IMG/VR virus record: IMGVR_UViG_3300032046_000151
Location: 1-29,742 of that record
Source: a virus
Length of the DNA: 29,742 bases
Strand: one strand, 5' to 3'
Shown: one piece after another, positions 1-7,657 of the stretch
Numbering within the stretch: the first letter of the stretch is position 1
Layout of the letters: every line of letters starts with the position of its first letter
Made by a program: the position numbers and the translations under genes
Notes under the pieces: model-generated
What the model was told of the DNA's origin: nothing
Seen by the model: the letters and a program-made list of their open reading frames with translations, nothing else
Databases searched by the model: none

Positions 1-38
1 GTTTCTGAGTAAGAGCGCACGCCTTGAGCTTTTTTATT

Positions 39-239
39 ATGTATAAAGAACCTGAGTTATTAGAGTCTAGTTTAGTCAAGGTTAATATCCCTAGACAAAT
101 GATTTTGCGATATTTAAACAAAGAAAATATTACACGCAAAGAAAGGTCGAAAATTAGCCAGAAATTGAGGCAAATTGAGAAAGCGATAAATCAATTACAA
201 CATACTGCGAGTATTGTAGTTAGGATACTTAATAAATAA
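39..239 (+). CDS. Small hypothetical helical protein
   Basis: This encodes 66 aa from the ATG at 39; a TTG at 24 would add five residues. No convincing ribosome binding site precedes either start. The product is basic and probably helical, with Lys/Arg/Glu-rich heptads over residues 30-55 that could form a coiled coil. I recognise no domain. It ends just before the promoter-like sequence at 247 and so may be the last gene of the preceding transcription unit. A different frame is open from the window edge to a stop at 44-46, and could be the tail of an upstream gene. Confidence 0.5.
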   Translation: MYKEPELLESSLVKVNIPRQMILRYLNKENITRKERSKISQKLRQIEKAINQLQHTASIVVRILNK

Positions 240-246
240 GGGTTCC

Positions 247-275
247 TTGACAAACTTGACAAAATAGTAAATACT
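247..275 (+). promoter_or_regulatory. Candidate sigma70-type promoter
   Basis: A perfect TTGACA at 247-252 is followed after 17 bases by AATACT at 270-275, which matches 4 of 6 bases of the -10 consensus. A second TTGACA at 256-261 makes a tandem TTGACAAACTTGACA. The start point would be near 282, only a few bases before the ATG at 285, so a transcript from here would be nearly leaderless for that ATG. It would drive the HNH gene and the terminase genes. The call rests on consensus only. Confidence 0.45.
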
Positions 276-284
276 TTAAATAGA

Positions 285-323
285 ATGAATATAAGACAAC
301 AGAAAGTAATTAAATGCCAATAG
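285..323 (+). pseudogene. Orphaned 5' stub of terminase small subunit gene
   Basis: The ATG at 285 opens a 12-codon frame starting MNIRQQ and ending at TAG 321-323. Bases 287-302 recur at 801-816, where the same NIRQQ is read in the terS frame and continues LYKKYRLEG into an ordinary small-terminase N-terminus. Joining the two at the repeat gives one uninterrupted gene beginning MNIRQQLYKKYRLEG. I infer that this stub is the original start of terS, cut off by the HNH insertion. No Shine-Dalgarno precedes the ATG. Confidence 0.6.
287..302 (+). repeat. Direct repeat copy 1 flanking HNH insertion
   Basis: GAATATAAGACAACAG is identical to 801-816. The spacing between copies is 514 bp. The match stops exactly at both ends (T versus C before, A versus T after). 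It is read in the same phase relative to the terS frame in both copies. Confidence 0.9.
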
Positions 324-808
324 GTATCTATAAACATAAATCACATCAAGGATTTCAAAAAAATCATCCGAAATATTTATTCAATCATACTCAAGAAACA
401 AGATATAAATTGCGTTTAGCTTTGTGTGGTAATAAAAATGGAATTAAAGGGCATCTTTGTTCAAAAGAAACTCGGGAAAAATTAAGAAAATACAATCTTG
501 GTAAATGGATAGGCAGTAAGAGTCCTAATTGGCGAGGTGGTATAACTCCAATAGAAAAGAAAATTAGGAATTCAATAGAATGTCGACTTTGGCGAGAAGC
601 AATATTTTCAAGAGATAATTGGACTTGTCAAAGATGTCAGAACCGGGGAATATATTTAGAGGCACATCATATTAAAAGTTTTTCTCAATATCCTGAATTA
701 AGATTTGCTCTTGATAACGGTATTACATTGTGTGAATCCTGTCATAAATTAACAGATAATTTTACAGGCAGAAATAAAAGGAAAGAAAGGATAATCCCAC
801 GAATATAA
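314..808 (+). CDS. HNH homing endonuclease with NUMOD3-like region
   Basis: This 164-aa protein should nick or cut DNA at a specific site and promote spread of its own gene. The HNH nuclease domain covers about residues 98-150: Cys105 and Cys108 pair with Cys140 and Cys143 to hold zinc, AHHI at 117-120 carries the general-base histidines, and DNGITLC at 134-140 supplies the HNH asparagine. Residues 50-80 (SKETREKLRKYNLGK, then SPNWRGG) resemble the NUMOD3 DNA-binding motifs of homing endonucleases. The start is ATG 314 with only a weak purine run upstream. Its stop codon, TAA 806-808, lies inside the second 16-bp repeat, so the target sequence supplied the end of the gene. A helper role in packaging, known for some terminase-linked HNH proteins, is less likely given the insertion pattern. 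Confidence 0.88.
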   Translation: MPIGIYKHKSHQGFQKNHPKYLFNHTQETRYKLRLALCGNKNGIKGHLCSKETREKLRKYNLGKWIGSKSPNWRGGITPIEKKIRNSIECRLWREAIFSRDNWTCQRCQNRGIYLEAHHIKSFSQYPELRFALDNGITLCESCHKLTDNFTGRNKRKERIIPRI

Positions 809-816
809 GACAACAG
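801..816 (+). repeat. Direct repeat copy 2, terS junction
   Basis: This is identical to 287-302. It holds the HNH stop codon (806-808) and, in another frame, terS codons for NIRQQ. It marks the right border of the insertion. Confidence 0.9.
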
Positions 817-843
817 TTATATAAAAAATATCGGTTAGAAGGA

Positions 844-1269
844 TTGTCTGCATATCAATCCGCAATAAAAGCAGGATATTCTAAAGCTACTGCTTGGAAT
901 GCTCATAAGAACATTGAAAATCGTTGTAACTTTGAACAATTATTTGCAGAGGCTGGATTTGATGATAAGGCTATTGTTACTCTTATTTCAGCAGGGATGT
1001 TAGCGAAGAAACCTATTGCTTGTAATGTAATGATTAGAGATGATAACGGTAAATTAATAGTTGTTAAAAACGAGAATGACTGGATTGAATATGAGGATTG
1101 GAACGCAAGAGATAAATTTATTAAAAATGCTCTTGAATTAATGAAGAAGATAGATCATCAACCCTTAATTGACCAATCACTTCACAGCCATTTTACCTAT
1201 GTCTGGAAAGACACAAATCATCAAGATAGACTATTCACCCCAGAATTATCAGAGGGAGATTCACGATAA
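844..1269 (+). CDS. terS: Terminase small subunit with displaced start
   Basis: This is the DNA-recognition subunit of the packaging motor. The frame carries a typical small-terminase N-terminal helix-turn-helix (LEGLSAYQSAIKAGYSKATA). A middle segment follows (AGFDDKAIVTLISAGMLAKK) and then the usual DWNARDKFIKNALELMKK ending. No ATG or GTG start exists between the in-frame stop at 775 and the TTG at 844, and the purine run AGAAGGA directly abuts that TTG with no spacing. The terS-like reading actually begins at 802, inside the right copy of the 16-bp repeat, and its ATG lies at 285 beyond the HNH gene. Either a shortened protein is made from TTG 844, or an unusual start is used (an AUA at 805 overlaps the HNH stop), or the gene is inactive. 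It overlaps terL by about 70 bp. Confidence 0.8.
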   Translation: MSAYQSAIKAGYSKATAWNAHKNIENRCNFEQLFAEAGFDDKAIVTLISAGMLAKKPIACNVMIRDDNGKLIVVKNENDWIEYEDWNARDKFIKNALELMKKIDHQPLIDQSLHSHFTYVWKDTNHQDRLFTPELSEGDSR

Positions 1270-2521
1270 TCCTTCTCGTTATCGGGTCGTAGTAATCGGC
1301 AGGCGCGGGGGCAAGACCGAATTTCTTTTACAGGAAGAGATAAGGCTTGCTGTTAAAAATCCTGGCCTGCATTGGATAATCGCGCCTTCTTATCGCCAAG
1401 TCAAGTCAATTTGTTGGCGAAGGCTTAAAACCATTTTAGCAGTTGATACAGACTGGAAATATAATGAACAAGAATTATCAGCCGAGCATCCCAAAATAGG
1501 AACGAGAATGGAACTTAAAGGCGCGGATAATGAGGATTCATTAAAAGGGATAGGATTAAAAAGTGCCGGCCTTGATGAGTGCGCCCTTATGAAATTGAAT
1601 GTCTGGCCTGAAATCATACGGCCTATGCTTGCTGATTCCAGGGGCCCGGCAACATTTATCTCTACCCCAAGAGCCAAGAATTGGTTTTATGATTTATTTC
1701 TGAAAGGCTTTAATAAAGAAAAAGATTGGCAAAGTTGGCAGTATCCGACTTCGATAAATCAATATATCTTGAAAGAAGAAATTGCGGAAATGAAGAAAGA
1801 CATGTCAGAACGCTTATTCAGGCAAGAGGTCTTAGCTGAATTTTTAGAAGATGAGGCGGGGGTATTCCAGGGTGTTCGGTCTTGCATTGTGGGGAGTATA
1901 CAGAACCCTGTTATTGGTAGATTCTATGTTATGGGTGTTGATTTAGGCAAGGCTGAAGATTTTACAGTGTTAACAGTCATTGATGCGCTTACGAGAGAAG
2001 TCGTAGCTTTTGAGAGATTTCAGGATATTCGTTGGACAGAGCAGAAACTTCGGATTCAGCATTTAGCTCATAAATATAACAATGCTTTAACTGTAATAGA
2101 TGCAACCGGAGTGGGCGATCCGATTGCCGAGGATTTAGAGAACGCCAATATCAGCCTTTATTATGAAGGAGACAAGCCGGGTTATAGATTCACCAATGAG
2201 TCAAAAATGAGACTGATTGAACAGTTGATATTAGCGATTGAGCAAAGGCTTATTACTTTTCCCAACATCGAAATTTTAATTGAGGAATTAAAACAATTCA
2301 GCTACAGCATTTCTCCAGGGGGCAGGATAATTTATGGCGCTCCTGAAGGCAAGCACGATGATTGTGTGATTGCACTTGCTTTGGCGAATTGGGGGATAAG
2401 AACATATTTACACTCGGCGCAAGTATTACAAAGCCAAGAACGGGAAGTCAGGGATAAAGAAGGACAGGGAGAATTAATCGGAATTGACCAGGGCAAGGTT
2501 GACCGCCCCTGGCATCAATAG
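1199..2521 (+). CDS. terL: Terminase large subunit (ATPase and nuclease)
   Basis: This is the motor that pumps DNA into the capsid and cuts the concatemer. From ATG 1199 it is 440 aa. The ATPase half has a Walker A motif GRRGGKT at residues 34-40, Walker B acidic residues in AGLDECALM (Asp126, Glu127), and a coupling motif ATFISTP about 20 residues later. The nuclease half has an RNase H-like fold signature: MGVDLGKAEDFT near 240, TVIDATGVGDP near 300, and GKHDDCVIALALA near 390, supplying the metal-binding acidic residues. A TTG at 1169 would extend the protein by ten residues. No Shine-Dalgarno supports either start, so translation is probably coupled to terS. Length and motif order are normal for the family. 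Confidence 0.93.
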   Translation: MSGKTQIIKIDYSPQNYQREIHDNPSRYRVVVIGRRGGKTEFLLQEEIRLAVKNPGLHWIIAPSYRQVKSICWRRLKTILAVDTDWKYNEQELSAEHPKIGTRMELKGADNEDSLKGIGLKSAGLDECALMKLNVWPEIIRPMLADSRGPATFISTPRAKNWFYDLFLKGFNKEKDWQSWQYPTSINQYILKEEIAEMKKDMSERLFRQEVLAEFLEDEAGVFQGVRSCIVGSIQNPVIGRFYVMGVDLGKAEDFTVLTVIDALTREVVAFERFQDIRWTEQKLRIQHLAHKYNNALTVIDATGVGDPIAEDLENANISLYYEGDKPGYRFTNESKMRLIEQLILAIEQRLITFPNIEILIEELKQFSYSISPGGRIIYGAPEGKHDDCVIALALANWGIRTYLHSAQVLQSQEREVRDKEGQGELIGIDQGKVDRPWHQ

Positions 2522-2531
2522 AGAGGAATAA

Positions 2532-4514
2532 ATGCGAGAGACAGTTCATCCAGAAAACATAAATTCTGTAAATGCAGTTAAGATTACAACTGAGATAAGC
2601 GACTTTATAGCAGCCACCGCAAAAGATATTGAAGCAGAAAAAAGCAACCGTAGTCCCTGGGAGAATAAAATAGATGCCTTGATAGATTTGCGTTATGGCT
2701 ACAGGCAGAAAAAGACTCACCCTTGGCCTGATGCAGCCAATTATTCAATACCCCTCATAGACGCACATATAAATAAAGCCAAGCCTTCTTATGTTAATCT
2801 TGCGTTAGGAATATCTCCAATCTGTACCTTTGAGCCATTTGGCGCGGAAGATATTGAAGCCGCTAAGAAACGGGAGATTCTATTTGATTGGAGGATGCGG
2901 ACAAAGGTTAAATTTGCTCAACCTTATGCCATAGGTGTTGATAAGGGATTAGAGCAAGGCTCGGTAGTATTCAAGGTTGTCTGGAATTATACAACCCGCA
3001 ATTATCAAGATGAACTTGATTTAGCAGATTTGGATGAAAAGACATTGGGGGTTTTGCAAGACCCGAGAACAACGGATAATATTCTCGCTACCATAATCCA
3101 GGAAGAATTGGCGGTTGATGTAGACTTTGAAGAGAATATCGAAGAAATCAGGAAGGCAGTAATTAAATTCCGAGAAGGCGAGACAAAATTCAAATTCAAT
3201 TTTATCGAGATTGAAAATAACGAGCCAGAATTAACTGCTTGCAGCGTGAGAGAGGACATTGTTGTTCCTATCGATACTACTGATATTCAGTTTGCCCGCT
3301 TCATTGACCAGCCATTTTGGAGGACTACTACGCAACTGAAGAAAGCGATGCGCGATGAGAAATATCAAGAATATCCCGATGAGAATATAAATGCTTGGGG
3401 AAGTAAGGAAACCAAAAAAACATCTTCTTCGGGCAGGCAGGATGAAATAATCTTACTTCACGAAACCTGCGTCTGGTATGACATAAATAATGACGATATT
3501 AAAGAACGCTGTATTGCTACTTGGCCTGATAACGCTCCTTCGAGTGTATTGAGATTTATTGAAATTCCTTATGACCACGGATTATTTCCTTATGTCCAGG
3601 TGAGGCGTGAATTAAATGACGCAGGTTTTTATACCTCAAGGGGCATCCCTGCTCTTGATGAGGATTATCAAAAGGGCATATCGCAGGCAGTAAATCAAGC
3701 AGAGAATAATGGTACACTTGCCAATCCCGTAGTAGTGATGCGGCGTAATACGGTAACTAATCTTAAAAATAGGAGATATATCCCTGGCGAGACAGTTGAG
3801 ACTAATACCAGCCCAGATGATTATCAGATAAGATGGATGCAGAATATTTCTCAACCTGTATTATTGCAGTTTGCGCAATATTTAAAAAGTTGGGCGGATC
3901 AAAGAATTGGTAATATTAGTTCAGGATTAAGTGAGATAAACAATCTTCCTGGCGCAGGGGCAGGGGGCAAGAGGACAAAGGCAGAAATTGACTTGATTTC
4001 TTCATTACAAGGCGAAGTTCAATCCCTTGATTTGATAGTCTGGCAATTACAGATGGCCGATGTTTATTATCAGATTGACGCTTTATATAATCAATATGGC
4101 GATGAGGAAGAAGAAGTTATTATCACGGGCCAGCCTCCGCAGAAAATCAGTCGTAGAGAAACACAGGGTAAATGGAATATTATCCCCAATGGCAGGCTTG
4201 ATAATACTAATCCGGTCTTAAAGGCAAATAAGGCATTTAACCTGATGAAGATATTTATCGGAGACCCCGACATTAATCAGTATGAGCTTAAAAAATTATT
4301 CCTTACTGATTATGACCACAGAATTGCCAATAAGATTTTATATAAGCAGGAAGATAAACAACAGATGCAATTGCAACAGCAACAGATGATGGAAGCGATG
4401 AAGAAAAAAGCAGTTCAGGAAGGCGTAGATTTGAAACAAATGGAGATATTGCTTGAGGTCTATCGGGAGACCTTGTTAGCACCGATTCAAGGCAAACGTT
4501 ACGCAGCAGATTGA
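2532..4514 (+). CDS. Portal protein, P22-like
   Basis: This 660-aa protein should form the dodecameric ring at the capsid vertex through which DNA enters and leaves, and it is the docking site for terminase and adaptor. The N-terminal region has RYGYRQKKTHPWPDAAN and IPLIDAHINKAKPSYVN, typical of long P22-type portals. The C-terminus is glutamine-rich and helical (residues about 600-650), as expected for a coiled-coil barrel. It starts at ATG 2532 with an AGAGGA ribosome site five bases upstream, ten bases after terL ends. Its position between terL and scaffold supports the call. I infer the P22-type assignment from sequence character and length, without an alignment. Confidence 0.85.
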   Translation: MRETVHPENINSVNAVKITTEISDFIAATAKDIEAEKSNRSPWENKIDALIDLRYGYRQKKTHPWPDAANYSIPLIDAHINKAKPSYVNLALGISPICTFEPFGAEDIEAAKKREILFDWRMRTKVKFAQPYAIGVDKGLEQGSVVFKVVWNYTTRNYQDELDLADLDEKTLGVLQDPRTTDNILATIIQEELAVDVDFEENIEEIRKAVIKFREGETKFKFNFIEIENNEPELTACSVREDIVVPIDTTDIQFARFIDQPFWRTTTQLKKAMRDEKYQEYPDENINAWGSKETKKTSSSGRQDEIILLHETCVWYDINNDDIKERCIATWPDNAPSSVLRFIEIPYDHGLFPYVQVRRELNDAGFYTSRGIPALDEDYQKGISQAVNQAENNGTLANPVVVMRRNTVTNLKNRRYIPGETVETNTSPDDYQIRWMQNISQPVLLQFAQYLKSWADQRIGNISSGLSEINNLPGAGAGGKRTKAEIDLISSLQGEVQSLDLIVWQLQMADVYYQIDALYNQYGDEEEEVIITGQPPQKISRRETQGKWNIIPNGRLDNTNPVLKANKAFNLMKIFIGDPDINQYELKKLFLTDYDHRIANKILYKQEDKQQMQLQQQQMMEAMKKKAVQEGVDLKQMEILLEVYRETLLAPIQGKRYAAD

Positions 4515-4525
4515 GGAGAGTTAAT

Positions 4526-4825
4526 ATGACCTTTGAGGAAAGATTAAAACGCAACGCGCCGGAAGACCAGGTTGAAATCGGACAGATAGTTGATACCGCC
4601 CTTCAAGGTAATTTCGGGGATTTATTGCGTTGTATAATCAACGGCATCATTGCTGAACAGTTGGAGAACTCAAGGCGCAATCCGCAAATTATTAATTCGG
4701 ACAGGGCTTTGGGGAGGATTGAGTCATTAGACCAATTAACTGAAAGACTTGACCAAATTGTTGATATAAAAAATCAACTTTTTGCCGAGAAAAAGGCAGA
4801 AGAGGAGATAAAACCGAGTGAGTAA
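4526..4825 (+). CDS. Small hypothetical protein between portal and scaffold
   Basis: This 99-aa protein starts at ATG 4526, chosen because GAGGAGAG at 4513-4520 sits five bases upstream; the TTG at 4511 would lie before this site. The sequence is hydrophilic and helical, with a possible coiled coil in the last 35 residues (LDQLTERLDQIVDIKNQL). I recognise no domain. It sits in the capsid-assembly block, so a role in head assembly is possible but not shown. Confidence 0.7.
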   Translation: MTFEERLKRNAPEDQVEIGQIVDTALQGNFGDLLRCIINGIIAEQLENSRRNPQIINSDRALGRIESLDQLTERLDQIVDIKNQLFAEKKAEEEIKPSE

Positions 4826-4883
4826 TCGTTTCCCAAAACGTAAAATGCGTGAATACTCGGAGTGTTCTCCCACGAACACTTAA
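4818..4883 (+). CDS. Possible 21-aa GTG-initiated mini-gene
   Basis: The GTG at 4818 overlaps the end of the preceding gene and opens a frame to TAA 4881-4883 encoding a basic peptide (VSNRFPKRKMREYSE...). GAGGAG at 4802-4807 lies about ten bases upstream. The 3' end of the frame contains the perfect hairpin at 4861-4880. No homology is recognised and it may be chance. Confidence 0.22.
   Translation: MSNRFPKRKMREYSECSPTNT
4861..4880 (+). promoter_or_regulatory. Perfect RNA hairpin before scaffold gene
   Basis: AGTGTTC (4861-4867) pairs perfectly with GAACACT (4874-4880) across a six-base loop TCCCAC. No U-run follows, so it does not look like an intrinsic terminator. It ends 20 bases before the AGGAGG of the scaffold gene. 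It may be an mRNA processing or stability element that sets scaffold and capsid expression. Confidence 0.5.
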
Positions 4884-4913
4884 ATCAAAATGCGCGAAAA
4901 AGGAGGATTCAAA

Positions 4914-6002
4914 ATGGGAAAGGTAATTGACAAAACTAAAAGTCCAGAGGCTAAGGCGGACTTAAACCAAGAAACAAAAGAGACCGAGGATAAGAAGCGC
5001 AACGCTGTAAATGCTTTACTATCCACTCTTGATTTGCCAGAAGATAAACCCGAAAAAGAGGAGACTAAAGAGACTGAAGCTCCTGAAAAAGAAACAAAAG
5101 GGCTAGCTAAGAAAGCCGAAGGTAAGGAAAAAGAGGAGCCAGAGGTTGAGGAGTTTCAATCTGATAAAACCGATGAGGAAATCCTGGCAGCTGACGATAA
5201 AGACTTAAATGATAAGGAGAAGGAATATAAAAAACAACTCCAAGAAGCAGAAAAAGAAGAGGAGTTGATTCCTAAGTCCAAAGTCGAAAAAAGATTTAAA
5301 CAACTAACAGAGGAAATCAGAAAACTCAAGACGGCTCAAAAGCCAGAGGAAACAACCGATGCTGATGTATCTAAGCTTGAAAAAATGTCTCCTGAGAAGC
5401 TGGCTGAACTTAGGCAAAATATACGCCATGAAATCAGAGAAGGCAACCGGGGTATTGCCAAAGGTGAAGAAATTGACGAGAAACGCCTTGATGAGTTGGA
5501 CATTCTTGCGGATAAAGTTGATGAGGCAATAAGAACATCTCCGATAAGATTCCAAAAAGCACAAGTTGCTTTATATAACAAGGCGGCCGAAGAGATAATC
5601 TCCGAGATTTCTCAAGACCTTTCTGAAGATGAGATAAGAAAGGCTTGTCCAGAAATAAAAGAGATTGCGGAGAGTATTTACTTAAATTATCCGAAGTTAC
5701 AGCAATCCGAAGATGGGCAGGCATTGGCGTTGAAACTGGCAAGTGACCATTGGAAGGCTAAAAGGGAATTTTCAATAGGCAAATCAGAGACGGATAGATT
5801 AAAGCAGACACACAGAAAACTGCTCCGCCGAGTAACTTTAGATACTAATATCATCAAGGGCGATAAAGGGCGTAAAAACCTTGATGATTTAAAAATTAAA
5901 GCGGGCAAGGGTGGGACTGACGAGGATAGGCAACGATATGTCAAGGAACATCCAATGTTTAATATTGACGCTCTTATCCCTGATGAATTTAAAGGGAGGT
6001 AA
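4914..6002 (+). CDS. Probable scaffolding protein
   Basis: This 362-aa protein is extremely charged. Residues 1-130 are rich in Lys and Glu with almost no hydrophobic core, and the rest is predicted helical with coiled-coil character. These traits and its place directly before the major capsid gene fit a scaffold that directs procapsid assembly and then leaves or is degraded. The ATG at 4914 was chosen because AGGAGG at 4901-4906 lies seven bases upstream; an in-frame ATG at 4890 would place that site inside the coding region. No protease motif is visible. Confidence 0.78.
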   Translation: MGKVIDKTKSPEAKADLNQETKETEDKKRNAVNALLSTLDLPEDKPEKEETKETEAPEKETKGLAKKAEGKEKEEPEVEEFQSDKTDEEILAADDKDLNDKEKEYKKQLQEAEKEEELIPKSKVEKRFKQLTEEIRKLKTAQKPEETTDADVSKLEKMSPEKLAELRQNIRHEIREGNRGIAKGEEIDEKRLDELDILADKVDEAIRTSPIRFQKAQVALYNKAAEEIISEISQDLSEDEIRKACPEIKEIAESIYLNYPKLQQSEDGQALALKLASDHWKAKREFSIGKSETDRLKQTHRKLLRRVTLDTNIIKGDKGRKNLDDLKIKAGKGGTDEDRQRYVKEHPMFNIDALIPDEFKGR

Positions 6003-6005
6003 CAA

Positions 6006-6938
6006 ATGGGAGTTCTTTACGGAACGACTTACAAAACAATAGGTAACCGTGAAGGGTTGACTGATGTAATAGCTGATCTTTTTATGGATGAGACACCTTT
6101 GTTTTCAATGAGCGAAAAGATTAATGCTATATCAACCAAGCACGAATGGCAGGAAGATACACTCGCATCGGCAAGCCGGGCAGGTATAGTTGAAGGAGCT
6201 GATTTAACTTACGCACAAACCGCGGCAAGGACAAGGCTCTACAATTATACCCAGATCAGGCTTCGCAACTGGGCTGTATCTTTTACCCAGATGGCAGTAA
6301 CAACTGCCGGTATCAAGGATGATGTTGCCAGAGAGTTAATGAAGGCAATGAAAGCAATTGCTACCGACTACGAAACACAATTGCTTACAACTGGAGATAG
6401 AACAGTTGGAACAACCGCAATTGCAAGAGAATCAAGAGGTTTGTTAAAGGCGATTGTCAGTAACACTGGTTATGGTTCAGGCGGAGCTTCCGGAGATGCA
6501 GCAACAAGCCAGCTTACTGAAGATGTAATTAATGCTCGTTTGCAGGAAATTTGGGATGCAGGCGGAAATCCAAGAGCCTTAATTTGCGGTGGGTATCAGA
6601 AGAGAGTAATCTCCAAGAAATTCTCTGCAAAGACAGGGTTCACTTTCAATATTGAAGCATCAACACGCCAGGCCATTGCTAATATTAATAAATATGAAGG
6701 TTCGTTTGGAACTATTGATATTATTCCAGACAAGTTTATGGCTCAAACAAAACGCCTTGCGATTATCACTCCTGAGATGATTAAGATAGCTGTTTTAAGG
6801 GATATTAAACAATACAAGGGCGCACCAACAGCTTCTACAATCAAGGGATGGGTTGAAGGCGAGATGTGTTTGCAGTGGGGTAATGAGAAAGCGCACGCTG
6901 AGCAATATAGCTTACAGAACAGTGGAGCGATTGTGTGA
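6006..6938 (+). CDS. Major capsid protein, SU10/DUF5309-like
   Basis: This 310-aa protein should form the capsid lattice. It has features of the SU10 major capsid family (DUF5309): LYNYTQIRLRNWAVSFTQMA at about residues 78-97, followed by an AGIKDDVARELMKAM helix, then the ALICGGYQKRVISKK region near 195. The start is ATG 6006 with GGGAGG upstream. Its position after the scaffold and the strong terminator straight after it fit an abundant structural protein. The fold should be HK97-like, from family knowledge. Confidence 0.88.
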   Translation: MGVLYGTTYKTIGNREGLTDVIADLFMDETPLFSMSEKINAISTKHEWQEDTLASASRAGIVEGADLTYAQTAARTRLYNYTQIRLRNWAVSFTQMAVTTAGIKDDVARELMKAMKAIATDYETQLLTTGDRTVGTTAIARESRGLLKAIVSNTGYGSGGASGDAATSQLTEDVINARLQEIWDAGGNPRALICGGYQKRVISKKFSAKTGFTFNIEASTRQAIANINKYEGSFGTIDIIPDKFMAQTKRLAIITPEMIKIAVLRDIKQYKGAPTASTIKGWVEGEMCLQWGNEKAHAEQYSLQNSGAIV

Positions 6939-6948
6939 TAGTAGAGAG

Positions 6949-6978
6949 GGGGCTGGAGGAAACTCCAGCTCCTTTTTT
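6949..6978 (+). terminator. Strong intrinsic terminator after capsid gene
   Basis: GGGGCTGGAG (6949-6958) pairs with CTCCAGCTCC (6963-6972), a 10-bp stem with one G-U pair, closed by a GAAA tetraloop and followed by six T. It should end most capsid transcription and reduce read-through into the sugar cassette. Confidence 0.93.
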
Positions 6979-6998
6979 AAATTAAGAATTAGGGAAAT

Positions 6999-7142
6999 AT
7001 GAAACTTTCGGGTAATAGGTTACAAATGAGAGATGGCTCAATAAGGCATTTTAAATCGGCAATTGCAAGAGATAAATTTGAGCGTGCCGCTAATTTTTTT
7101 AGAACACATCCGTTAAAAGCAAGGAAAGCGTTTGGAAAATGA
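6999..7142 (+). CDS. 47-aa basic hypothetical protein
   Basis: This short ORF starts at ATG 6999 with AGGGA a few bases upstream and ends in a TGA that overlaps the methyltransferase ATG (ATGA at 7139-7142). The product is strongly basic (MKLSGNRLQMRDGSIRHFKS...) and probably helical. The overlap suggests translational coupling, with this as the first gene of the cassette after the capsid terminator. I recognise no family. Confidence 0.65.
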   Translation: MKLSGNRLQMRDGSIRHFKSAIARDKFERAANFFRTHPLKARKAFGK

Positions 7143-7657
7143 TAGGCGGAGAATACACAAAGCATTATAAGCAATCAATTTATTACCCAGTATGGCAACA
7201 CATCGTCAAATATGTCAAGCAAATTCCAGATGCTAAGATCCTGGAGATAGGATGTGGAACGGGGCAATTAGCACAGTTTTTATATGACGAAGGATTTAGG
7301 GATTATAAAGGACTTGATATAAATAAAGAAATGCTTGAGATAGCCAAAAATAACTCACCGCAGGATTTCTTATTGGCGGATATAAAGAATAAAGAGAGCT
7401 ATCCGGCAGATTATAATACAGTTATCGCAACGGAAGTATTGGAACATTTAGAGGATGATTTGGGGATATTCAAGAATATCAGGAAGGGCGTTAATTTTTT
7501 ATTCAGTATTCCAAGTTTCCAATGTAATGGGCATTTCAGGTGGTTTAACTCTGCACCGGAGATAACGAATTATTATTTTGATTGCCTTTATATCAAGGAT
7601 TTAAAAAGGCTAAAAAAACATAATAAATGGTTCATAGGCTGGGGGGTTACCAGATGA
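7139..7657 (+). CDS. Class I SAM-dependent methyltransferase
   Basis: This 172-aa protein has the Rossmann methyltransferase motifs: KILEIGCGTGQLA at residues 33-45 (motif I, SAM binding), GLDINKEM near 58-65 (acidic residue for the ribose), LLADI near 78, and ATEVLEHLEDD near 100. The substrate is not shown. Its place beside two glycosyltransferases and a sugar dehydrogenase suggests sugar O- or N-methylation, although many phages carry similar genes near the capsid. It is short, with a small region after the core fold. It is coupled by overlap to genes on both sides. Confidence 0.85.
   Translation: MIGGEYTKHYKQSIYYPVWQHIVKYVKQIPDAKILEIGCGTGQLAQFLYDEGFRDYKGLDINKEMLEIAKNNSPQDFLLADIKNKESYPADYNTVIATEVLEHLEDDLGIFKNIRKGVNFLFSIPSFQCNGHFRWFNSAPEITNYYFDCLYIKDLKRLKKHNKWFIGWGVTR

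Larger units (their letters stand above)
303..816 (+). mobile_element. 514-bp HNH-endonuclease insertion in terS
   Basis: The unit lies between the two 16-bp repeats and includes one of them; the exact borders can slide along the repeat. Almost all of it is the HNH reading frame at 314-808. That leaves no room for a separate group I ribozyme core unless it overlaps the coding sequence. There are no IS-type terminal inverted repeats and no transposase. 514 is not a multiple of three, so reading straight through cannot restore terS. Removing the unit at the repeat does restore an ATG-initiated terS. The best description is a small homing-endonuclease element with target duplication; the mechanism is inferred. 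Confidence 0.65.

Noticed and set aside
1-46. Open frame from the window edge ending at 44-46, possibly the tail of an upstream gene
   Set aside because: Only about 15 codons are visible and no motif supports it, so it is mentioned but not called.
303-816. Group I or group II intron at the HNH insertion
   Set aside because: The 514-bp unit is nearly all endonuclease ORF, and flanking direct repeats are not an intron feature. I could not see a ribozyme core, though one overlapping the ORF cannot be fully excluded without a covariance search.
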